Positions 10,142-20,022 of a DNA stretch of 64,000 nucleotides are shown piece after piece. The DNA is taken from assembly GCA_001466705.2 (NCBI GenBank), contig LATX02000025.1, positions 1 to 64,000 on the forward strand. Direction: 5' to 3'. The translations under genes were made by a program, and so were the position numbers. Under the pieces are notes generated by a model. That model was not told the origin of the DNA. It worked only from the letters and a program-made list of their open reading frames with translations, and did no database searches. The DNA is from Moniliophthora roreri. Lineage: Eukaryota > Basidiomycota > Agaricomycetes > Agaricales > Marasmiaceae. Positions within the stretch are counted from its first letter, which is position 1. Every line of letters starts with the position of its first letter.

Positions 10142-10534
10142 TGTTACAATCAAGGGAAGTCCGAGGACTTATTGGACGTTTATTATACTTGTATTCTGCA
10201 TCTCGTGAACACGCTTAGTCATACATTTCTTTTTACTTACAAATCCTTCTCTCAGTTTCTCTCTACTTCTGTTACTTACAAAGATTCACTGTGCTTACTC
10301 ATAGTAGCTATTTTTAGTTCTGAGTACTTAGTCATAGTTAGAGTCCATTCTCTATAAATACACTTAACTGGTTGACAAGCTTCTCCAGCTTGACCTGGTT
10401 AAACCTTATCATAACCTTGTCTGATCATTTTAACTCTATCTTAAGTCAATTCATCAAATCTAATTGACTTCAAGAATCAAGTCCTTCAAGCTCAAACTTG
10501 AACTTAGTGTTGACAGCGAAGGACTCGCGTAACA
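10142..10534 (+). repeat. G1 3' LTR
   Basis: 393 bp, TGTTAC to GTAACA. It differs from the 5' LTR at five sites, all transitions. Four place TG or CA in one LTR against CG in the other, the signature of methyl-CpG or RIP-like decay after insertion. Confidence 0.95.
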
Positions 10535-10539
10535 GCTAT
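10535..10539. repeat. Target-site duplication, right (GCTAT)
   Basis: Exact repeat of 3539-3543, directly after the 3' LTR. Confidence 0.9.
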
Positions 10540-11939
10540 GAATCCGGCTCTGTTGGAGCTAGCGAAACAGCCTACGTTACCGGTGCATCCGTTGCTCCCG
10601 TGGCGTATTACGGTACGCCAGTCAGATGCGAAAGGTGTAATGATAGCAGATGTATTGCGAGTGATGTATTTGGCAACTAGTATGGGGCTGGAAGGAGTAA
10701 GAGGTACGAGGTTGCAGTACCTGTGAGGGAACAGGATATTGGTTGGCCTGCGAAAGAGTGGTTTGGGAGGTGACGTTTGGGAGATGGTCGTAGTTTGAGA
10801 ATGCTGGCTGCTGGAGACACAACGTGAGTACTATATACCACTGCAATCTTTGCACATACACGCACATCGATATTCTTGCGAAATGGGCCATTTCTTTCTT
10901 GCATCATCCGTTCGATGTTTTTGGAGGTGAGGTCAGGTACGGTACGAAACCAATATGCGACGCAATCCTCTGAGTAACACTGGACACACCTCGTAAACAA
11001 CTTGGTAGCATCACAAGCGAGAAGAACGGCTCACTGCGAAATCCAACAGCTCTTCGATCCAAGGAAACCGGAACAATCGACAAGAGCTTCGGCACCGGAA
11101 TTCGACTTAGCGAATCGTAATGAGAATCAGTGAGACTCGAGAAAGAAGAGATGATGACTGCACGTACTTGGATGTACCCAGCGACCAACTAGCCTGCTCC
11201 AAATTTATTATGAAGTTCACATCGAGAACCGTTACCCATTATTTCTTCAGCGTGTCGATAAACAGACTGCGTGGTGTGATGGGAAGCATTTACGATAGGG
11301 CGTTGGAAAGTTGGGCTAACGAACGAAGCATCGTCAGCGTCGAGACCAAACGATAGCATGAAGCACTCACCACGATTCCTCCCTTTAATACAGCCCATAC
11401 ACCTCATTTGTAGTTGAAGACCCAAAATCTAATGAATTTTTTGCATGAACAGTCCAGATCCAACGACGAGAATTGCAAACTTGAAAAGCGACTGGAATTT
11501 TGCAGACAATTTAGCTCCATAGCTTCATCTCGAGCTGTTCAGGTACCTTGAGATTGGAGCTTCCTTGTTTGATGAGGTCGACGGAGGATCGTGAAAAAAG
11601 GAATCTGAGCCCGCGTCATGGTTGCGAGACAAGCGCGGTTTCGGATTTTCTGTTCATTTCTCCGATGACTCCAAGGTCGGGAATTGGCCAAAGCCCTTTC
11701 TTAAGATCATGAATGGATTACAAGCTCTGGTGAGTTCTCCACTGTTAATTTCAAAGAGCTGATTAGTAGCTCAGGGCCTAGTATGAACGACACGGATGAA
11801 GCCCCGTCGTCTCGTTTTCTGAAACACTGATCATGTCAAGACGTTGAATCCATTCCACCTCACGTTGCCGGTATTCTACTGTGCCTTGGTCAAGTTGTAC
11901 GACATCGGAGCCTAGCAGCAATTCCCCGTGATAAACTAC
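10540..11939. other. No supported gene
   Basis: Only short, mutually overlapping frames on both strands and no recognisable domain. The last about 250 bp show weak similarity of layout to the 26770-26960 / 29300-29600 flank downstream of genes B and C (for example TTAGTAGCTC against TTTGTAGCTC). This suggests that block 1 homology begins near or before 11700. Confidence 0.4.
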
Positions 11940-12414
11940 TTCTCCGAGAATTGTAGCACAAACGTTCGTTCCGTTTGCCAGTGAACAGCAGATTAGTCGG
12001 CCTATCACGGTCGTCTTCAACGTGGGTCCCTTATCCTAAGAACGTCGTAACTGATGTTAACCTTCAACGACAGCAGTTGATCGACGATGGGCCTTATCTT
12101 CTTCATGGTTCGCCGCTCCGGCACATCGCTCCAAAATCTCAATGCACGTCTCATCTGGTAACTTGGCTCCACAACTAGCGTTGGAAGACGTACGCACCTC
12201 CTTTCAGTACTAGTGCTGTTTGAATGTCAGCTGACTCACTTTTAGCTCTCATGGATCGCAAGCCACAACGCCCACTCTCCCAACCTCCATAAATCTCCCG
12301 TTCATCCGACTCTTCACTAGAAGACATGTCGAGAATGGAAGCCTTTGTTCGAGCTAGTTTTCATTCCCAGAAACACCCGGTCGACCACGTTCCCGAAAAA
12401 ATCCTTGACCAAAT

Positions 12415-12918
12415 GTGCAATGTCAAAGGAGAAGAACGTTCCAAAATCCCCAGATCCCCCTCACATCTACGAAGACCATTGCCAGACATTGTATCTTCCG
12501 ATTCTGGCCTCGTCATCCAGAAGGAACCATATATCGTGCTGCACCCGGATGGAAATGCAAGCAAACACCTAATGCTACGCATCTATGGGGCGCTACACTA
12601 TACGTGAAAATGGTATGCATAGCACACGGTAGCTATCTCCCTTACTAGTGGAAGACGACCGGGAATAGGATGGCTGTATGGTGCCAAATGGTCGGAGAGT
12701 TGTATACCGCAAAGTACGAGTTGGAATGGGCCGGCAACGAGGCTGACCCGAAGAGAATTGAAGCTGTGGATATCGTTGAAGTACACGAGAATCAGGTTGA
12801 CTGTAGGCTTCCGGGTACGAGGTATGGTCAGGCGGTCACTGCCATGGCCAAGGAAAAAGGACTGCAGGACGAGGACGCCGATGTAGGCAACAATCAGCTT
12901 ATCATATTCTTTGGCTAA
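12415..12918 (+). pseudogene. Hypothetical gene, frame-broken
   Basis: Not recognised as a named family. The C-terminal part reads YTAKYELEWAGNEADP then EAVDIVEVHENQVDCRLPG and RYGQAVTAMAKEKGL (12705-12870), clearly protein-like. Upstream, an intron of 36 nt (12613-12648, GTATGC..CTAG) would join NATHLWGATLYVKM to the next exon. The bridging piece IGWLYGAKWSES (about 12665-12700) is in a different frame, so at least one indel is present. It lies directly upstream of the kinase-like gene on the same strand. Confidence 0.4.
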
Positions 12919-13360
12919 CCATGATGTTATGCAGAATCAACGAAAGCATTTTCATTCCTCAAGCTATCCGCCGCCGTTTCCAGCACCTCCATTCAACTTT
13001 CCGGTGCTCAAACTCGAAACCATGATACCTCTTCATCTTCTACCCCAAAAACTCACAGTACACGATCCTTACAATGTCCTACATGCCGAAAGAGACCCTG
13101 CGGCGTCAGACAAAGGAACCGAAAAACCCAAGAAAACCGTCAGTAGCCAAAGGATTAATCCTTGGCCTTTTGATTGCCCGGATCCTTTGAAACCACCACA
13201 CGAAACTCACACATACGAACTGCAACTGACCCAGAAATCACTTGACGAAGTCAATCATACTCGAGAAGAGCTTCTGGCTTCGCGCTCCAGCGAACCAGAA
13301 AGCCTCTGCTACATTTACCCCTCCAAAGAAGATGGCAAGGTCCTACCAACATACCGCTGA
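12911..13360 (+). CDS. Possible N-terminal exon of the kinase-like gene
   Basis: A 149-codon frame rich in proline with a coherent end (SEPESLCYIYPSKEDGKVLPTY) leading up to the kinase-like ORF. Between 13340 and 13430 the best protein-like frame changes twice (YHDSIETA in a third frame), so either short introns or indels lie here. It probably belongs to the gene that follows. Confidence 0.35.
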   Translation: MANHDVMQNQRKHFHSSSYPPPFPAPPFNFPVLKLETMIPLHLLPQKLTVHDPYNVLHAERDPAASDKGTEKPKKTVSSQRINPWPFDCPDPLKPPHETHTYELQLTQKSLDEVNHTREELLASRSSEPESLCYIYPSKEDGKVLPTYR

Positions 13361-13368
13361 TACGTATC

Positions 13369-15129
13369 ATGATTCCATCGAGACCGCCTAAACCTGTTCA
13401 AACAGAAGAGGCGCATCTCTTTCTCTCCAAGTATAGCAGGAAAGGAGAGGGAAATCACTCGTTTGTGTACGAAGCCGAATGGGAGATACCTCGCGAGTTG
13501 TTCGTCGAAGCAAAAGCGAAGCAAGTTTGGGTTGAACAGAAGAACGTAGAGTCGAATATGAAGCAGGCTTCGCGTACCGAATCGGCTAGGGTAGTTGATG
13601 ATCCCGATCCTGGAGACGACGTGGTGCTTCCAGAGATGGACGATGAGCAGCCACGAGTCTACCTTGCAGAATTGGAAGCCCAATTGGATCTAGCGGTGAC
13701 TGCGGCGTCAACTGCACCTGCTTCCTCTCCGCCAACACCTGCTCCAGCTGCACCGGACTACCTCGACCCCGAGCCTGCTCGAATCGCAAGCTGCGGTCTT
13801 CCTCTGCAGACATGCAAGACGTGGCAGAACGCGACTACGACTACTCATCCAGCCATATTACCGAATTGTGGCACTGTATGGGTCGAAGCGCTCCGGATAT
13901 CCGGTGCTCCAACTACAACCTTCCACGCTTGTTCACTCGATGAGGTATCAAAGGAGAACCGCCGGAAAGCCCAGGAAGCGAGGGACAGAGGCGAAAAGAA
14001 GGAATGGGTGTACAGCGAGGATGTTACCGAGTCAATGAAACAGAAGTTTGAAGGAGACCGAATCATGGTTCTTGGTCCTGGCGAAGAGTTACGGAAGAAG
14101 GAAGAAGAGGAACTCGAACGTCGTCGGAGCTCGGCTATGGACGTTGATGGTGGTACCAAAACCCAAACCAACACCGTAGAAATCGGCGGTACCTTTGAAG
14201 CACCAGTAAACCCTGCAGTGCCAGATCGTTATCGTGTTACAATTTACTACGCCGGTATAGTGCGCACTATACACGTCTCTTCCATACCCTGGGTACTTCC
14301 TGGAGATCCAGCATGCCCAGTTCATGGCCGTCAGCACCTATTCACACCTTCCCTTGACCCTCACAAACCCAATATCCCTGCCCCCTCGATAGACAACCTA
14401 CACGCTTTATTTGGGGAGCAACGTCTACCACCAACAATGAAAGTTGGGATAACAGCGAAAATCAGTATTCCTGGTGATGGGCATCTTGCGAGGGAGGCGA
14501 CGAACTATGAAAGGTTTCCGAGGAGCTTCGCAGAGCATTGGAGTGGGTATAACTTGTGTTACCCATTGCATGATCCAACACCGTGTGGAGCAATTACTCC
14601 GGCGTTTTATGGGTTTTACAAAAAGGGTTGTCGGTCGGAAGAAGGCTAGAGAGCATGATGGGGAAGTGTTTGTTGAAGGAGCTATGAACGATGAGGACAG
14701 CGGCAGTGAAGAGAAGGAGATGTACTTTAGCCCGCTGCTGCTTCTGGAAGACTGCGGTGACCCTATCGACCCGGAGAAGCTGAATCTCGATGATAGGTGC
14801 GTACTTTCTCGATTGACCATATCGATCGTCTTACTGATACTCGTTTCAGACATGAATGTGCCGCTCTGCTCTTCCGCTTTCATCATCACGGCTGGACACA
14901 TGGTTCCTTCTTCCCTCGTAACATCCTGATGCGGCGAGGAGACCATGCAGATTATCCTATGGAGAGGAGCGAGAAGGACAAACGGTTTAGGCTGATTGAT
15001 TTTGGTCGGTCGCGATACCTAGAGGATTTGGCTGCGGATGACGAGAAGGGTAGAAATGAATGGGATAAGACGAGGTTTGAAGAGAAGAGTACGGTTTGGC
15101 ACACGATGACTTTGCCGAATTTCACGTAG
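13369..15129 (+). pseudogene. Protein kinase-like gene (pseudokinase), one frameshift
   Basis: Basidiomycete-type divergent protein kinase. A glycine-loop-like GEGNHSFVYEAEW (about 13446-13485) is followed by a long low-complexity insert, an N-lobe lysine/glutamate pair (ITAKISIPGDGHLAREATNYERF, 14452-14517), the hinge block LLLLEDCGDPIDPEKL (14740-14785), then across an intron at 14797-14849 (GTGCGT..TTCAG) the catalytic loop HGSFFPRNIL and LIDFGRS (14990-15010). The catalytic aspartate of HRD/HGD is serine here, so catalysis is unlikely, while DFG is intact. A one-base frame change is needed near 14610, in a T- and A-rich run. The last exon is repeated at 16073-16350 by the assembly. Confidence 0.65.
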
Positions 15130-16071
15130 GACTTGTACTTGCCGCGTCCTTTATACTGCTTTCGCCGTGTTTTCTTGTCGCTTTCCGGCCGTCTTGTAGC
15201 TCATGATACAACTTTTTCCCTTGTAGCACATAGTTTTTCATGTATTACCGTGTACTTAGCACTCCCATGCTGGAATCCGCTGCACTAGCTATTCGATCAA
15301 TCTGACTTCCTGACGAATATGTATTCGAGGAGATATCGGAGCAGCTACGCCCTTAGTATCATCGAACACGAAGCGGTTGAATAGGCTCCGAGCGTCAGAA
15401 TTTGGAACACGCAGTTCTCGCAGATGGAGTACGCTACATGCCACCACTGTAATGCGTGATACACCTAAATTCTGCTGTAACGTCTATGTCCGACCTACCG
15501 CACTTCCTTGATGTTCCAGTATACCTAGATGAAACGACAACGTGTAAGTACATGCAACATGGGATGGGAGCCGAGTCTAAGCTCACCTTGCCACGACTCG
15601 GGCGAAACGGATTGGGGTTGTGGGAGCTCCGGTTTGCATAGTAAGACGCTGATAGAGAAAGAGAGATACGACTCCTTCGAGGAATGTCAGTTGCCACGGT
15701 ATCCCGGCTGAAGCCGGAAGCCGGAAGTCGAGTGTTTTTCTCGAGGTTGCCGTACCATGAGTATTGTTGGGACTGCGGACATCGGTTGTGATGATGTTCT
15801 GGTTGATACCGCAAGTTCGTCCGAGTTTGAACCATACCGAGCGTTATCGACACAAAAGGTTTGGGGATCTTGTGGCAAAAGAGGGTGCGGGTTAACAGTA
15901 TTGCTTGCTGGAAGGCTGTCGGACCATGCGAGTGGAAGCGGAAGCGGTTCGGTCTTGCGCTGAACAGAACGTTTGAGGTGCAGTGGTCTATATCGGCCCA
16001 AGAACTTGTACCACGGAAAGAGGATTCAAAGTACTCGAATAGGGACTAGGTGTACATGAGCGCCTCGAAAA
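15130..16071. other. Non-coding; shared with block 2
   Basis: 3' flank of the kinase gene. From about 15340 it aligns to 32310-33060. Frames on both strands are short and their conservation between blocks is not frame-specific, so I call no gene. Confidence 0.5.
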
Positions 16072-16072
16072 N
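16072..16072. other. Single-N junction with unmerged 1,220-bp overlap
   Basis: 14852-16071 and 16073-17292 are the same sequence. The first copy stops at GCCTCGAAAA and the second continues past it, as expected for two contigs whose overlapping ends were placed side by side. The repeated kinase exon and flanks are therefore counted twice. Confidence 0.92.
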
Positions 16073-17292
16073 ATGAATGTGCCGCTCTGCTCTTCCGCTT
16101 TCATCATCACGGCTGGACACATGGTTCCTTCTTCCCTCGTAACATCCTGATGCGGCGAGGAGACCATGCAGATTATCCTATGGAGAGGAGCGAGAAGGAC
16201 AAACGGTTTAGGCTGATTGATTTTGGTCGGTCGCGATACCTAGAGGATTTGGCTGCGGATGACGAGAAGGGTAGAAATGAATGGGATAAGACGAGGTTTG
16301 AAGAGAAGAGTACGGTTTGGCACACGATGACTTTGCCGAATTTCACGTAGGACTTGTACTTGCCGCGTCCTTTATACTGCTTTCGCCGTGTTTTCTTGTC
16401 GCTTTCCGGCCGTCTTGTAGCTCATGATACAACTTTTTCCCTTGTAGCACATAGTTTTTCATGTATTACCGTGTACTTAGCACTCCCATGCTGGAATCCG
16501 CTGCACTAGCTATTCGATCAATCTGACTTCCTGACGAATATGTATTCGAGGAGATATCGGAGCAGCTACGCCCTTAGTATCATCGAACACGAAGCGGTTG
16601 AATAGGCTCCGAGCGTCAGAATTTGGAACACGCAGTTCTCGCAGATGGAGTACGCTACATGCCACCACTGTAATGCGTGATACACCTAAATTCTGCTGTA
16701 ACGTCTATGTCCGACCTACCGCACTTCCTTGATGTTCCAGTATACCTAGATGAAACGACAACGTGTAAGTACATGCAACATGGGATGGGAGCCGAGTCTA
16801 AGCTCACCTTGCCACGACTCGGGCGAAACGGATTGGGGTTGTGGGAGCTCCGGTTTGCATAGTAAGACGCTGATAGAGAAAGAGAGATACGACTCCTTCG
16901 AGGAATGTCAGTTGCCACGGTATCCCGGCTGAAGCCGGAAGCCGGAAGTCGAGTGTTTTTCTCGAGGTTGCCGTACCATGAGTATTGTTGGGACTGCGGA
17001 CATCGGTTGTGATGATGTTCTGGTTGATACCGCAAGTTCGTCCGAGTTTGAACCATACCGAGCGTTATCGACACAAAAGGTTTGGGGATCTTGTGGCAAA
17101 AGAGGGTGCGGGTTAACAGTATTGCTTGCTGGAAGGCTGTCGGACCATGCGAGTGGAAGCGGAAGCGGTTCGGTCTTGCGCTGAACAGAACGTTTGAGGT
17201 GCAGTGGTCTATATCGGCCCAAGAACTTGTACCACGGAAAGAGGATTCAAAGTACTCGAATAGGGACTAGGTGTACATGAGCGCCTCGAAAA
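16073..17292. repeat. Assembly duplicate of 14852-16071
   Basis: Identical by eye along its whole length, including the final kinase exon (16073-16350). Treat as artefact. Confidence 0.9.
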
Positions 17293-17526
17293 GAAGAGAA
17301 AACTGAGAAACATATCGGAATGACAGACAGATCCGGAACCCGTTTCGCTCGTTCCGACGAACATCAACTTGCTATGTCCGGTTGTGCTGCGAATGGAAAA
17401 AACACGTTGGCTCGGGTGAAGAAGAAGGTTGGAAAGAGATATACTGTGCCTCATGGAATCTCTCCATGGGCGAACCCATGCGAGTGACAAGTCCAAAGTC
17501 CAACCCCCCGTTCTGGCTTTTGAGGA

Positions 17527-18714
17527 TTACATATTATAGGTCACTGAGATTTTCATGGGCGGAGCTACATTGTTCGGTAATTGGAACTCCGGATGGCTGG
17601 GATTCACGCTCGTCTTCAAGGCCAAGGAGGCTGGAAAACATCCGTTAGCATTGGAAAGAAGGGGAATACGAAGGCTACCTTCACCCGTCAGGTAGCATTC
17701 TCGTATTGCACTCCCGAAGCCTTTTCGCGTTGAGCGCAGAATCCAGCATTGAAGGGTGAAGGACATCTTGAGAGATATCGTAACGTCGCTATCGAAGGAG
17801 TAATCTCAGCCTTGAGAGTAATCGATAGATTACCCCAGTGAAAACTCACCCTGACACCTGTTTGCACGTTCCATCTCCTCTGTGTGATCCAAATTTCCTG
17901 CTTCGTCGAGATTCGGGTTGTTCTTCCTGCCTTGGGACTTGACGGGAGTGTTAGAGCCCTTAACGAAGACATGAGTAGGTGAATGACGGAAAAAAGTTCG
18001 AAAACGCACCGATAACATGCAGAGTCCGCCAAGGTCTTCATCAGAACTGTCGACGAGCTGCGAGGTTTTTGGATCGAGGATAAAAGATGGTTGCCACGTT
18101 TACAGCTTGCCGTGATCGAGAAGAGTATCGATCGGGGATTCATCCGAGGATGTAGGCTGCAATTACACGGGGCGAGAACGTGGTGGTCAGGATGACAGGC
18201 TATGATTTTGAGGACCACCAGACGATATGCCGCCAGTATCATAACGGAAAACAGAATACGACGGTCTCTGTCGATGCCGAAAGATAAGGAGGTGCGGTTG
18301 ATGCTGGACAATGTGAATGTTCACGAGCGCAAGGTCCATTTTCGAGGCGAAAACTTGGTATCCTGAGCGACGAGACAGATCAACGCTATAATCTTTGCGA
18401 GGGTTGTGCGGACACGTACGCGTTCATCCCGAGTTGACATCTGCTCGACTCTCAAGTTCCTTCTTCAATGGGCCAGAACGTTGACTTCGGAATCCGCAGA
18501 TGGCGATTGGGAGGATGTCGATAACCACACATGAAGATTCGGAACCAACACGTGTAACTTTCCATACGATCGCGACTTGTGTGGCGATACCAGCAATCCA
18601 GGTGACGATTACCTAGGGTAGAGATACGTCAGTTCATCTTCGTAAAGGGCATGCGGATGATCGCAAACGTACAGGATGCCAGAAATTGGGATCCAAGGAT
18701 TTGCTCTTTTCCAT
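17527..18714 (-). pseudogene. Multi-exon membrane-protein-like gene, best-preserved copy
   Basis: Not recognised. On the minus strand a candidate first exon (18714-18673) encodes MEKSKSLDPNFWHP. It is followed by an intron (18672-18613, GTACGT..CCTAG) and an exon with a transmembrane-like stretch (VIVTWIAGIATQVAIVWKV) and ILPIAICGFRSQ. An alternative frame upstream (LPISILPKLYTTLQ) aligns with the other copies, so the start is uncertain. Later exons give DPKTSQLVDSSDEDLGG, then, across the intron GTGCGTTTTCGAAC..TTAAG, GSNTPVKSQGRK and NPNLDEAGNLDH, ending PNNVAPPMKISVTYNM and TAA at 17529. In-frame TAA and TGA codons near 18090 and 18440 suggest decay. Copies lie at 1063-2160 and 33290-35200. 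Confidence 0.4.
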
Positions 18715-20022
18715 GTTTGAAGGGTCGTGTAAAGCTTGGGGAGAATTGATATGGGAAGGACCCTACTGAAGAGAGAATATCATCTTGATCGGGAAGGTAT
18801 TGAGTGAACGCTTGAAGGTAGACGTATGTGCTGGTACTGTTCCGAACCAAGGGTGAAACCAAAAAACCTGTGCACCTGTACTGATTATGATTAGTTTGGT
18901 GTTGGATAAAGTAATGTAGAAGGGGCAAGTGACCTTTAACGAGAAGGCGAACGGCAAGCCTCTTCAATGTAGCCTCGGCGAGTCTATGAAATGGAAATGT
19001 CAGAGTTTAAAGGGGCAGGGAGACGAAGGCGTACCTCGACTATCTTAGAATTTCCGCCAAAGCTTTCATGCTGCATCTTGGAAGTCGTCTTCTGTCCTGA
19101 ATATGGCCGGGGAGGTCCCGGGTGGTGAATGAAGAGCGTTGAGATGGGGGAATACAGAAGAGCGCATCTGACCGGAAAAAGAGTGTTCGCTATCGAAGGG
19201 ATAGTAATTTTAGCGTCGAGACTTACATATAAAAATCCGCTTTCAAGTCCTAGCTTCCTTGCATGATCTCAATCTCTCCCGATGTCGATCCCCCTATGTG
19301 AAGCTGAAGATTTGTGCCACGGAAAAGAAGGTGAACATGGTGCTTTTACTTGTTCTGTGTATAACGCGAGGAGGTGGGTAATGGAGAGAAAATATGGAAA
19401 CGACCTTGACGCGGGGGAAGAATAAATGTTGGTTTCAATGGCAAATAAGACCGGTCGACTTGTTGCATTGTTTGATGAGATGGATATGGACGATTCATTT
19501 GGCTTGATTGAGTTGATGGTGGTTGTAAAGAGGCCGAGAGGGAGCTGCCGCGTCGATCCGGAAACGGAGAAAGAAGAGATCCGAGTCGGTGGGTATCAAG
19601 GGCAGAGACGTTGCATTTGGGCTGTTGAGATATGGGATCGACATGCGACCGTGGACATAGTCCCTCAGTACGAGAGGCTCGCTGCTAACAGGAGCTGCAG
19701 TGCTCTCTAGTGAGACAACGTTTGCTATCGTGTCAAGTGTAAGCCATGTCATTTGTTCCTATTACAGTGAAATTGACAACAATTAGCCCAAGTACTGTAA
19801 CATTAATCAATCAAGCAGACTTATCACTATTCGCGACAAGTAGAATCGAAGCTGTCAATCTTGACAACACCACGATGAAATCGGAATCTCGGTTCTCAAA
19901 TAGTACACGACATACACGAGGGTCCTTCTCTATCCCAAAGCCTCATCGCATTAGCAAGGTATTTCTACTCCCCCAGTCCTTGCAATTCAACGTCGTTGCT
20001 CATTCCTTCACAGATCTAAACC
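18715..20022. other. Upstream part of the decayed family, then the gene A promoter region
   Basis: 18715-19350 aligns with 34200-34700 and again with 35200-35600, so it holds a unit that is tandemly repeated in block 2. 19426-19710 aligns with 35725-36055. Homology ends near 19715. The remaining 300 bp lead to the ATG of gene A and contain no clear TATA box. Confidence 0.45.

Larger units (their letters stand above)
3544..10534 (+). mobile_element. G1: full-length Ty3/gypsy chromodomain LTR retrotransposon
   Basis: A 6,991-bp element with 393-bp LTRs beginning TGTTAC and ending GTAACA, flanked by a GCTAT duplication. Internal order is gag, -1 frameshift site, protease, reverse transcriptase, RNase H, integrase with a C-terminal chromodomain, then an extra ORF3. 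This order and the chromodomain place it with chromoviruses near sushi/Tf1. The LTRs differ at five positions, four of them CpG to TpG or CpA, so insertion is recent. pol carries only three stops, all TGA, but gag is also frameshifted, so this copy is probably not autonomous. Confidence 0.95.
11940..19715. repeat. Duplicated block 1
   Basis: Homologous, in order, to about 29600-36055 (block 2). Anchors are CTACTTCTCC (11936 / 29602), the CGCCGCTCCGRCACATC to CACGTCTCATCT stretch (12110 / 30754), TCATCGAACACGAAG (15360 / 32330), the run 15400-17290 against 32400-33080, and the minus-strand gene. The blocks differ by a kinase region of about 3 kb present only here and by two DNA transposons present only in block 2. 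16073-17292 is an assembly duplicate within this span. Confidence 0.7.

Noticed and set aside
15434..15853. 139-codon minus-strand ORF, repeated at 16655-17074
   Set aside because: The repetition is the assembly duplicate. Against block 2 the frame is not preserved, and there is no recognisable domain.
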